Position numbers and translations under genes: made by a program. The notes beneath the pieces are model-generated. The model was given only the letters and a program-made list of their open reading frames with translations, made no database searches and had not been told where the DNA came from. A stretch of DNA of 52,210 nucleotides, taken from Chara braunii. Its lineage: Eukaryota; Streptophyta; Charophyceae; Charales; Characeae. Below, piece by piece: positions 9,283-19,639 of this stretch. Every line of letters begins with the position of its first letter. Positions within the stretch are counted from its first letter, which is position 1. The stretch spans positions 1,599,254-1,651,463 of the forward strand of contig BFEA01000070.1 in assembly GCA_003427395.1 (NCBI GenBank), read 5' to 3'.

Positions 9283-12200
9283 TCACGCAGTCGGAAAGAT
9301 TTCTGCTAAGGACAGCGGGTGGGGCGGGAAGGGGTCTGTGAATTCCTGAGCAGGCCGTAGCGGGGAGCCGGGATCAATCTTAGTCCAGTCATGAAAGGTC
9401 AGTTGATAGTCTCTTGCTATCTCCGCTCGGGGGCCCTCCTGTGATTCCCCTTCTGGCTGACAACCGGTCCATTTCACCTCAGCCACCCATCCTTCCCTTT
9501 CTCCCCCCAGCCAATCCTTGCTGAATGTGGAGATGATCCTGTTCATATCTCCCCAGGAATGCATTTGGTCAAGCTTGTCTTTAGCTATCTTCCATTGAGT
9601 CGCAATCTCATGCTGAACCAATGTCCGGACCTGTTCTATAGCCTCACCGTCCTCCACTCGCGCCCCTTCTATCTCCAAACAGCATCTCTTCCACCATATG
9701 GTCCATAGAACACTCCGTCTTCCTAGTTTGAACATATTTTCCTCAAATGTTTTCCCCTGGATTGGAGGGTAATATCCCAAAAGAAGGGCCCTCCAGTCCC
9801 ATGGCCATACTGCGCCGGGAACTATGTGTCGCCATATCCTATCCCAACTTCTCCATAGTAATACCGACGCGGGGCATTGGAGGAAAANGTGCTCGATGGT
9901 CTCGGCCCGCCTCCGNCCAGGGTAGCTTGAGAGGCATTTATGGCACCATGGCAGTGCCTTCCCTTGTTGTTCCAGGCGCGTATGGTCTATCAGCCAATCA
10001 TTGGTTGGTAGGCACCTATGCTCNATTTNCCATTGGAGGNCAGAGANTTTGGCTGGTCTGTTGCTATACTGTGCAAACCATCNGATGGGTTTCAAAAGTC
10101 TACGNTCAACGTTAAGATGGCGATACCATCTATCCTCTATGCGATCCCGTAGTTTGCATTTCGGTCTGAGCATTCGGTACACCGATTTGGTTTTTAAGTT
10201 TTGTAGTGTTAGTGTTTTTGCTTCCCCCTTCCTGGACGGTGAGTTCAGGGTCCAACGCCACTCATCCGGGTCCAGGGGGAGGTTCTCAATTGGAACCCTT
10301 GGGCGAAACACCTTCTGGCGTCCTCCATTCTCTATGACCCTGATACAATATACCTCTTTTTTATTCTTCCATATGAAGGGTTGTTGTTTGCATCGCAGTT
10401 CCTCGTCCTTCAGAACGAAAAAAACTTCTATAAGTACGTGTGACTCGTCAGTGAGATGTATGTGCCCCACTTCCTGTTCGTGGTCGGGTAGCCCCACCCA
10501 GTCGCCTTCTTTTACGCAGGGTCCTTTTCTAAGGGTGGTGAACCAATAAAGGGGGAAACTGTCAATCAGCTCCTCCAATGCCCTTTCAGTGAAGTGGCAG
10601 TATCGTTGTGTTGCTCGTATCCTGTTGGTACTCTTCCAATCCCTTTCCTCTGTGTCTCAGAGGTCCCCAACCCTACGTATATCGTGTTTCACCCATCCCT
10701 TCCATGGGGAGTCCGAGGCACACCGCACCCGCCCCCCGGAATCCGTTATTAGACGGTTGCCAAATAAGGGTTGTCGGTATATTTCCTCCCATCTTTCTGG
10801 TTCCGGCCTGTCGGGAGGAGGAAGTTTCCCCCATGTGCGTATGAGACGCACCCAGTATCTGTCTGTGGGATCCCCATTTCTGTATTTCCTGGTTAACCTC
10901 CAGTACCTGTCATCCAACCATATACAGGGGTCAATTTCTGGCGGGGATTCTGGGGCAACGTCGGAGATTTGTGCCAGGGCAAGGGGGACCCATGGGGAGA
11001 TCGGCGAGAAAATAATGTGTTGAAGCCAGCGAATTGAAAGTGTCTGGAATTGTGTGGTCGGATCCACGATTCCTAATCCGCCTCTACTCTTGGGTCGGAT
11101 CACTGAATCCCACGCTACACGGCTTATCGTATGGGTGTTGTTGCTGTCTCCCCTCCATAAGAAGGCCGCCAATTGTTGTTTGAGTACTTTGAGCCCCCGT
11201 TACTCATTGGCCATAAAATGGCCTTGTACCAGAGTGTGGCCAGAACCACATTATTGATGACGAGCGCTCGCCCAAAAATGGACGTACGTTTATTGTTCCA
11301 TTTTTCAAATTTAACTTGTGCCGGTCCCGTCAGCCACTCGTCATTAGATGTTGGCCTTCCTTTAGCGGTAATCGGTGCCCCCAGAATTCTAAGGGGGTCA
11401 TCAGGAGGTAGCCATGTGATTGGTAGGTTTTCCGGAGGTCTGCCCCCATGGTGGTGCATCCACCACCCCGTAGTCTTCTGTCCCCAATTAACAGTCATAA
11501 GGTGCTTAATTTCTTCCAGGTTGGCCGTTGTTGCCTCTACCATTATGGTAAGATCATCTGCAAATAGGGAACAGACATGTATTGCTTCATTTGTGATATT
11601 CGATATCTTGATCCGTGTGAGGTCTTTGTTTTCACGTAGGTTGGTTGATAATGCCTCCATGATCACTAGAAAGAGGTAAGGGGCAATGGGATCCCCTTGT
11701 CTCACCGACCGTTGGAGCTCAAAAGGCGGCCACCAATCCGTTGACCTGGACACAGGTGGTGGCATTATTGTGGAGGATCTTAACCCAGCGCCGGAAGGCT
11801 GGACCGAAGTTCATTTTATCCAGACACATGTCTAGAAATTCCCAGTCTACGTGGTCGTAGGCTTTCTCGACGTCTATAAAGATAATGGCCGCATTAGCTT
11901 GCTTCCGCCGTGCTAATTGGACCACGTCGTTAACCAGCAGGATGTTTTCTTGTATGTTCCTGCCGGACATGAACCCGGTTTGGGCTGGGTGAATGACCTC
12001 TTCCAATACTGCCGCCATGCGGTTGGCCAGCGCTTTCGAAAGCATTTTATATACTACAGTGAGCAGCGTAATGGGTCTGTAGTTTCTAATGTTCATTTTG
12101 TCGCCTTTCTTGTATAGAAGAGATAACACCCGTTTTCCTACAGTCTCTCCCATAGGCCTCCCATACCTTTTGGTAATATTCTCATAGGTCGGCGCTAAGG

Positions 12201-13806
12201 TCCGACCACATAGTTTCCCAAAATTCTTTGGGGAAGCCATCTACGTCAGGGGTTTTATCTTCCCTCATTTGGAGGAGTGCAGTTCATATTTCTTCCTTTG
12301 TAAGTGTTGTCTCCAGATTATCCCGCTACCGAGGAGAAATATGTCGATCCATTGGGAGTAGGAAGTCCTGTATTTCGCGGGTCCTTCCTTCCTTAGTGGA
12401 TGAAGGGATTTGGGAGGTGTAAAGTTGTTTAAAGAACTTTCTGGTCATTAGGATGCAATATGTCGTGTTCATGGCGATGAAATTGTTATTATCTGGGGAA
12501 AAAAAGGCTTCGATGACCGTTCGCCTCGTCCGCGCGGTGGCCAAGGAGAAAAAATGTGTATCCATTGAGGCTTCGTAGGTAAGTTTAGCCATTTTTCCTC
12601 TGATTCTGATTCCTTGCCATCTATATAAGTCATACTGTAGGAGTTGTTTTTTGAGATTCTGGATGGAAGTGATAAGATGCTTTGAATCTTGCTCAGAGGT
12701 TAGGTGTCTAGACTCTACTTGCCCCTCTATGGCTAATAGTTCACTATGGGTGGTCATTTCAAGATGCTGCCGTAGGGCCGCTTTGGCTCTGAAAATTCCT
12801 TACATTTTCTGGTTAGAAAAATTAGGCCGTTGTTAAACCACTCAAGATAGGAATCAAAAAGGTGTTTTTGTTTGCGCCAGAACTCCCATTCGTGGCGAAC
12901 TATATGCGAGAAGGATGAGTCATTGAGTAAGGAGGTATTAAGTTTATAGAAGCCTGACCCTTGATCCGGCCTTTTCCGCATTGCTAGTATTATGCCACAT
13001 GTCTTATGATCGAGACCCGAGGGCGGGCTGCGAGGGAGAATCATTGACCACCGCAGAGCACCCTCAATATCGTTAGACAGCAGAATAAGATTTATTCGAG
13101 ACTTGGATAGGCACGTCGGGTTACTGTCTCGAATGCATGTGAATGTTCGTGTTTGAGGATGCAGACGTCGGAATGTATCAAAGACTGAGAGTGACTCGCA
13201 GAGGTCTGCTATCATTTCTTCGTCCTCCATTGCAGCGAAGGAGGGAGATTCTTGTGGGTTCCATTTGTCCAAACTCTTATTCGGGGTTGCATCGAAGTGA
13301 CCAGCTATTATTAATGGTATACCTTTTGGGATTTGCAATCCGATTCTCCCCAAGAACTCCCTCCTTTCTCCAACTGAGTTAGGTGAGTAGATACAGATGA
13401 TACAGAGGAGTTCTAATTCTAACATTTTTAGGACAGAGGCCCATCGCCCCTCCACTTCGTCCACTGCCCAGTGAACTGGTTGAAATCTAGACTCAGGGGG
13501 GATCCAAATTGCTACCCCGGCTGAGCCTAGATTTGGAGCGTGAGCTCTTATGGCCGTATGAGGCCAGGCTAGATTATGGGCTCTCTTGTGATCCGGAATG
13601 TTTTGCAGATGGGTTTCTTGTATGCAGATTACATCCGGCCACCGCCTGCCCCCTATGCCCTTGAGTTGATCCTAGATGGCCTGGTGTTTTTCTGGTTTGC
13701 TTGATGCCAGACCGTTTACATTAAGGGAGCGAAGATCCATGTCGGCAGTGTCGACACATTTTTTCCAAGCAGGGCTACTACCGTATAGTATATCTAAATC
13801 ATCCAT
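9283..13806 (-). pseudogene. LINE-2 ORF2 (endonuclease, reverse transcriptase, zf-RVT)
   Basis: An ATG at 13806 opens the frame; a second in-frame ATG lies at 13740. The APE-type endonuclease is recognisable by SLNVNGLAS, VICIQETHL, LIIAGHFDATPN (normally GDFN, so a metal-site residue is changed) and SRINLILLS. RT signatures are RNYRPITLLTVVYK, FIDVEKAYDHVDW, RSVRQGDPIAPYLF and SLFADDLT. The C-terminal zinc finger shows WCHKC and EHxFLQC near 9900. The frame changes four times (near 12755, 12300, 11740 and 11200), with stops at 13672 and 10657. A small deletion lies downstream of FADD. The enzyme would nick target DNA and reverse-transcribe the LINE RNA. It is decayed but retains all domains, and length is as expected for a plant L1 ORF2. 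Confidence 0.9.
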
Positions 13807-13991
13807 TGCTTAGTGACAGCTCCCCTTGTCTCATAGCGGATGCCATTTCTTGACATCCCATTTGTCTAGCTGTAAAATCCTTTTCCGCACCATACGGCAC
13901 AGACATCTACAAACGTCATCTTCGGACCAGTATTCGCTGGTCTTTATTTTTGCACACTGCAGGTCCAGGAGAGCGTTGTGACTGTACCATC

Positions 13992-16751
13992 CTAGGTTGG
14001 CAGATTTGTTGGGCTCGAAGAGCAGGTAGAGATCGTTCTGGCCATCTGCTCATCGCAACAAGCTTCAAATCCCAAGCCTGCACTCGCCCCTGGGGCGTAG
14101 TGTTTAGGAATAAAGGCGGTCATTTGGCTGGAGAAGATCCTGGCCCTTTCTCCCTGGTCACCCCCCTGGAGCGAGAATTCCCAGCCTTGTAGTGTTACGC
14201 CCCCGTACTCCCCTGCTGGGGAAAGGCCTACTTCCCATTTTCCTTCCGCCTTTCTTAGGGGGATTACTAGTACTGCATTTAGCTTAGAGAGTGGCAGCTC
14301 GAAAAGACCCCGTTCAATGAGTTGCCTTAGTTTGAGTCTTCGTGAGGACATCCCCTCGTCGGTCGTTTCCGTTCCTTTTGCCTCTGGCTGTGTCGATTGG
14401 TCGTGCTCTTTCGACGCGGAGTAATGAGCTACCGAGGGGGGCGAAAACGGCTCCGAGCAACAGCCAAGATCCGTTGGAAGGCCTCGGCCCACTTAAGATG
14501 GGGAGGGGGGCCAGATGTTAATGCAACCCTCAGTGAGGGGCTGTTATTCAGAAGCCCCACCAGTTCGATATAAGACGTATTCCAGTTTTCCTCCCCTTCA
14601 AATGGGCAGTCCGATTGGAGGTGCTTCAGTATCCAATCTGCCACCACCTGTATTTTCTTATCTAAGCCCATTTCATGGGGAGGGGCATCGGGGTCTGCTG
14701 GGTCTTGTGGGGGCTCCTCCATCTCAACATCAGGGGGAGGAGAGGATGTGTCCACATCCATCTGCTGAGCCCCAAAGGCGTAAGAGCAGAAATCAGGCGA
14801 CAGTGGTCGTACTTCTCCTTGTTCCGCTTGTTGCGGAGAGGCAGGAGCCTGATGTTGTTCCTGTTCAGGCAAGCGGGGCCTTCGCTGCGATTGTTATGCT
14901 TGTTGTGCTTGTTGTGCTTGTTGCGCCTGCAGAGTGACTTGCTTCCCCCTCGCCTACTGCTTCAACCGCGTCCCTTGATGGTTTTGTAGGGGCTGCATTT
15001 GCTGTCCCCTGACTACTTCCCTCCCGTTCACCCCCCCCTCCCCTGATGCTACTGCACAATTCGTTGTTGCGTCCTTTACCGTGTCCTTAATCGGTGTGTC
15101 CCATAACTGCTGCGCACATTCACTGCCTTGAGCCGGGTTTCCCCCTGGAACCACCTCCCTCTCTTTTGTTTGGTCAGGTTCTTTCGGGTCCTCCTTAGGG
15201 ATCTGTTTCTGTCCATCCTGGTCCAGCTTGTCTTCCAGTCCCAGGTTGTTCTCGTTATCCTCAAGGCAAGCAAAATGATTGTCCTCAGTGCCTGCCTTAT
15301 TGTCTAACATCGTTTTCTGCGACGCCTTTTTTCTCCTTCCGACCACTTTCCAAGATTCCTGTTTTTTCGTCTTTGCAGGGGCGGGGGGTTAAACGTGCTT
15401 CCAAGGCCTTGGGAGGGATCCACGTTGCTGGAGGTTGAGACCGTGGCCGTGGGTCTCCTTGTCCTTCCCAAGACCAACCAGTAATCTCCCCGTCCTTCCC
15501 ACTTGGTGTGCCAATGTAGACCCAACCTTCATATCCTGGGTCGACAGTCCGCCACCTGGATTCATCGAAGGGGTCTTTCCGGAGCCATCCAGTGGGCTTA
15601 GCCGTGCGGGAAGGGTGACGGGAGCATACTGTGTCGGTGTATAAATGACCATAGGCCTGGCATTTAAAGCACCACGGCCTGAGTTTGTGAGCGGTGTGGA
15701 TCCGATATAATTTCCCCCCCACGCAAAAGGGGATGACATCATCAATCGAGAATATATGATCATCTGCAAGATTGATGGTCAACATTAAGTAATCATCTCT
15801 CCGGGCCATGTGGGGGGGTAGTGGATTGATGAAGTCCACCACATCGTATTTCTCAGCGAAATCCTGAACGAATGCTGCTTGGATTTCGATCGGGATGTGT
15901 CAGAACTCCACCCAAAAATGTTCCCTCATCATCTGCTCCCTAAGCTCCTCTGGCCGTTGTGGTTTCGGAGGGGCCCAAAGGTAGATACGAACTTCGTATC
16001 TATCGCAGCGGAGGGATTTCCAACTATCCATTGTTTTTTTATCTTCTTTCACAATGGACAGAATGGTGATGACCGAGGCTGAAATGGGATGAATTAGGAA
16101 CATCTCACGGGCATTCGCAGGGGATCCTTTGAATGTTGTTAAGCGCTCCCTGATCCAACCCACTTTGTCGTTCGTGGATTTGAAGGTCGAATCATCATGG
16201 AATGCCCAATTGCTCGCATGGGTGGTGTACAGAGCATCTCTCGTTCTAACTGCATCCCCCGGAAGTGCTCTAACAACCGTAGTCCTGCCTGCTTGCTGCA
16301 GAATCTTTTTCTCAGTGGAGGACAGGAGGCAAGTCTGAAAGAAAGCCCCCGCAGTAGTTAGATTCATCAAGGGAATCTTCCATTCCTCCTCTCCTCCCTC
16401 ACTGCCCCCCTCCTTACGCTGGATGTTGATGGTGTCCTGGGGCAGTGGCCCCTTCACTCTTTCTGCCCAGGTTTTGGCAGACGAGCTGTGAGGGGCTGAG
16501 CTGGTGGACCCTGAGTGAATGTTGCTGACAGATTGCGACTCCTCCCTTTCTGATTGATTTCCCTGGGCGTTCATTCCTGGTATCTGAGAAGGATCCTCAT
16601 TCCTCTTGATCTCTCTTTCCTTCCCCTTGTCCTCTAATAACCGGTTCTGGGCATAGTGCCTCGCCGCCCCCCTGTACAGGAGAATGGAATCAAGTTTCCT
16701 ATGTGCACGCTGGTGACGGACCTGCATCTTGTTGCTCTTACTGTTCACCAT
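13992..16751 (-). pseudogene. LINE-2 ORF1, gag-like RNA-binding protein
   Basis: A true ATG lies at 16751. The frame runs to a TGA at 15900 (probably an ancestral Trp) and resumes in the same frame to 15297. Homologous-looking low-complexity sequence then continues in other frames to 13992. The N-terminal part contains a charged Ser/Glu-rich region and a globular segment (about residues 120-285). The central part carries a zinc-knuckle-like motif WCFKCQAYGHLYTDTVC (around 15650-15700) with spacing C-x2-C-x4-H-x6-C instead of the usual x4. The C-terminal half is rich in Asp, Glu, Gln and Pro. Position just upstream of ORF2 and the knuckle argue for the LINE nucleic-acid chaperone. The exact C-terminus is uncertain because of frameshifts. 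Confidence 0.7.
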
Positions 16752-16799
16752 GATGTCCAGACCCAGGCGTAGAGGGGGAGAGGGTACCCGGGATCAGGT

Positions 16800-18490
16800 G
16801 CAAGGGAGATGATCGGGATAGGGGGACGGACGGTCGGGATGTGGACAGGAGACGGGGACGAAGTCAGGATTGCTTGTTGAGGGGGGTGGCAGTCACACAG
16901 CGGGGCGGGGCTGTTGGGGCGGTGGAGGATAGTTGAGGTCGGGAAAAAGGGGTAATCAAGCTGATCGGGATTTGGCTGGAACGGGATCGGAGCGGGGGGG
17001 AAGCGAATGATCTGGGGGAGGGAGCAAGTGGTCGAGCGAGTGGTCGGGGGCTGGTCGAAGGAGACGAGGATGTGGTCGGGAGATCAAAGAATCGGGATCG
17101 GAGCAGGCAATTGGGGGCAAGATCGCAGAGGGTGTGGGGACAAGAGTATGGTGTGGGACGGTCGGTCGCGCGAGAAAGCGGTAACGGGAGATGGTCGGGG
17201 TCGCGGAGGGTGAAGCGGTTGACAGGACGAGAGACAAGAGATGGTCGAGATCGCGGAGGGGATGGGGATGGGGAGGTCCGGATCGGTTGTGGAGGAGGCG
17301 GAGATGGGGGATAGTCGGGTCGGGATCGCGGAGAGGGGACAGTGGAGGGGACGGAGACGGAAGATGGTCGGGATCGAGGAAGCTTGAAGCGGGGGGGACG
17401 GCGTGGGGTGCGGGCAATCGGGATCAAGTCCCGCTCAGGGTGCAGGGGGAGGTATGGTATGGGACTGCCGAGGGGGGAGGAGGAGGCGGAGACGGGGTAT
17501 GGTCGGGATCCCAGAGAGGATGGGGAAGTCTGGGTCGGCAGTAGAAGGGGCGGAGACGGGGGATAGTCAGGATCGCGGGGGGGATGAGGGGCGGAGTCAG
17601 TCCCGCCCAAGGTGCAGGGGGAGGTATGGCATGGGACTGTCGAGGGGGGAGGAGGAGGCGGAGACGGGGTATGGTCGGGATACGGGGGATAGTCAGGGTC
17701 GCGGGGGAGATGAGGGGCAGAGTCAGTGGAGGGGGCGGAGACGGACGGTCGGTCGCGCCAGAAAGCGGTGACAGGAGATGGGCGGGGTCGCGGAGGGTGA
17801 AGCGGTTGACGGGACGAGAGACAGGAGATGGTCGGGATCGCGGAGGGGATGGGGAGGTCCGGATCAGTTGTGGAGGAGGCGGAGATGGGGGATAGTGGAG
17901 GGGACGGAGACGAGAGATGGTCGGGATCGAGGAAGCTTAAGGCGGGGGGGACGGCGTGGGGTGCGGGCAATCGGGATCAAGTCCCGCCCAGGGTGCAGGG
18001 GGAGGTATGGTATGGGACTGTCGAGGGGGGAGGAGGAGGCAGAGACGGGGTATGGTCGGGATCACGGAGAGGATGGGGAAGTCTGGGTCGGCCGTGGAAG
18101 GGGCGGAGACGGGGGATAGTCAGGATCGCGGGGGAGATGAGGGGCGGAGTCAGTGGAGGGGGCGGAGACGGGAGATGGTCAAGATCGGAGAAGCTTGGGA
18201 CAGGAGGGGTATGGTGTGGGGCGCGGGCAACTGGTGATCTGGTCCCGGGGGGAAGGGGTCGGGTAATAAGAAGGTCGCGCTAAGGACAGGACGCGGTGAC
18301 GGGAGATGGTCGAAATCGCGGCGAGAGAGTATGGTGTGGGACGGTCGGGGGGGAGGGTGGCGGAGACAGGAGCTGGTCGGGATCGGGGAGGGGAGGGGGA
18401 GGTCCGGATGGGGGGGGGGGGGGGGGAGATGGGGGCTAGTCGGGATCGCAGGGGAGAGGGTGGGGTGGGACGGGTGAGGTGGAGAAGGAT
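16800..18490 (-). repeat. LINE-2 5'UTR: GC-rich tandem monomers of about 586 bp
   Basis: The landmark ACGGTCGGTCGCGC plus GAAAGCGGT occurs at 17159 and 17745 (period 586), with a related block again near 18270. Within each unit the same submotifs follow in order: GAGATGGTCGGGRTCGCGGA, GCGGTTGACRGGACGAGAGA, GGGATCAAGTCCCGC and GGTATGGTATGGGACTG. The plus strand is purine-rich throughout. A 368-aa proline-rich frame on the minus strand (16864-17970) is just the translated repeat. By analogy with tandem 5'UTR monomers of rodent L1 these could be promoter units; that role is inferred. Confidence 0.65.
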
Positions 18491-19639
18491 CGGGTCGGGG
18501 TTGTGTTACCAACTTGTGATTAGAAGTCGCTTGTCGGATGTTGTCGAAACCGTTACGTCGTCGTGGTCGCCTTTGTCTGTGTTCGCAGTGGAAAGTGTCG
18601 GTGATGCTCCCCCACCGTATCAGTCTCCTGATACGGGGCCCCAAGGGGAGCAAGCTCACTGACGTGTCGCACGTTCACACGTTGGCGCTGTCTTCCGTTG
18701 TAGTGAGGTCATCACTCCGCTTCTTCGGTTGTATTGCCAATTAGCGGATCCCCACCCTCCTCCCGGAACTCCCGCTGCCGCTTGTCGAATCTACCTTCGT
18801 TCTCCCCTCTTGGTCACTCTCCTCCCATCACCTGAGCCGGCTATGGCTTGCCCCTTCTTCGTCGTGTCGTCCTCCGTGCCCTGGCGGCATACGGTCCATC
18901 CTTATCCCTCGTCCACCACCCCACCATCCTTCGCGGCAACTCCCCTTGTGCGGTCGCTAGCGCTATTGCGATCGTGAGCCTGTCGCGTTGCTTGCACAAA
19001 GTATGAATGAACAAAATTGTTGAAGAGTTGTTTGTATCCTGTTGGGTCTTTCAGCCCAGGATGATGTTTGCGAGATCGATAGCTGGGTTACTAACTTGCT
19101 TGTCTACTTGCGAGCCCATAGAGGGTGACCGAGCTTGCTGAACACCTAGCTAGATGAAAGAGCATTGGGCAGGGTTATTTTCGAAGGTTGTTATTTCTCC
19201 TTTCCCCTGTCGGAGGGCCCTTTGTTGCCACTGGATCCTGGTACTGTGAATGGTGTCCTGAGCAGGTAGGCTGGCTGTCCTCCCTTTCCTCTTCCCCCAC
19301 TCGTAGAACCCGTGGCTACTCCAGCATTCCGTTCTTGTCTTTTGAGTGCATTGGGAAATCACGGCTCCTCGCCCTCTTCCTTGTGTTTTTGTAGATCCGC
19401 TATGTTTGGCTTGCCTCGCCTGTGTGCTTTTGAGCCCTTGATTCCACCTGGCGATGAGGAGATGTTACTTTTGCTCTCCGTGAGCGGCGTGAGGTGCTGT
19501 CTCTGGCAACCTTCCTGCATCTTTATCGCTTCTCCCTGGGCAAAGAGGGTGGAGGGGTGGGGGAAGTTGCAGGTAGTGGAGGAGTGGCGGGATGATTCGG
19601 GGATAAGGGAGGTGGGAGGAGGGGTAGTTTTCAGGGAGG
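18491..19639 (-). other. Probable 3'UTR of LINE-3, no gene
   Basis: No coding signal. Its position downstream (minus strand) of the LINE-3 ORF2 end suggests a LINE 3'UTR, but no poly(A) tail is seen before the LINE-2 5'UTR begins, so the tail is missing or LINE-2 interrupts it. It contains a perfect 9-bp hairpin at 18615-18636 (CCGTATCAG, loop TCTC, CTGATACGG). Confidence 0.4.

Larger units (their letters stand above)
8286..18490 (-). mobile_element. LINE-2: near full-length L1-like LINE of about 10 kb
   Basis: Read on the minus strand: GC-rich tandem 5'UTR monomers (about 18490-16800), gag-like ORF1 (16751-13992), a spacer of about 185 bp, ORF2 with endonuclease, RT and zf-RVT (13806-9283), and a 3'UTR of about 1 kb rich in double-hairpin modules that ends in a poly(A) tail (T-tract about 8286-8307 on plus). 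Both ORFs carry several stops and frameshifts, so it is not active as read. The 5' boundary is placed where the GC-rich repeats stop, and no target-site duplication was found. Single Ns at 9887-10105 suggest collapsed or low-quality assembly in this repeat. Confidence 0.85.

Noticed and set aside
16864-17970. 368-codon proline-rich frame on the minus strand
   Set aside because: It is translation of the LINE-2 5'UTR tandem repeats; other frames through the repeats are equally open.
8286-18700. Target-site duplication of LINE-2
   Set aside because: The bases left of the poly(T) (ending GTGCGCCAAG) were looked for right of the 5'UTR repeats and not found.
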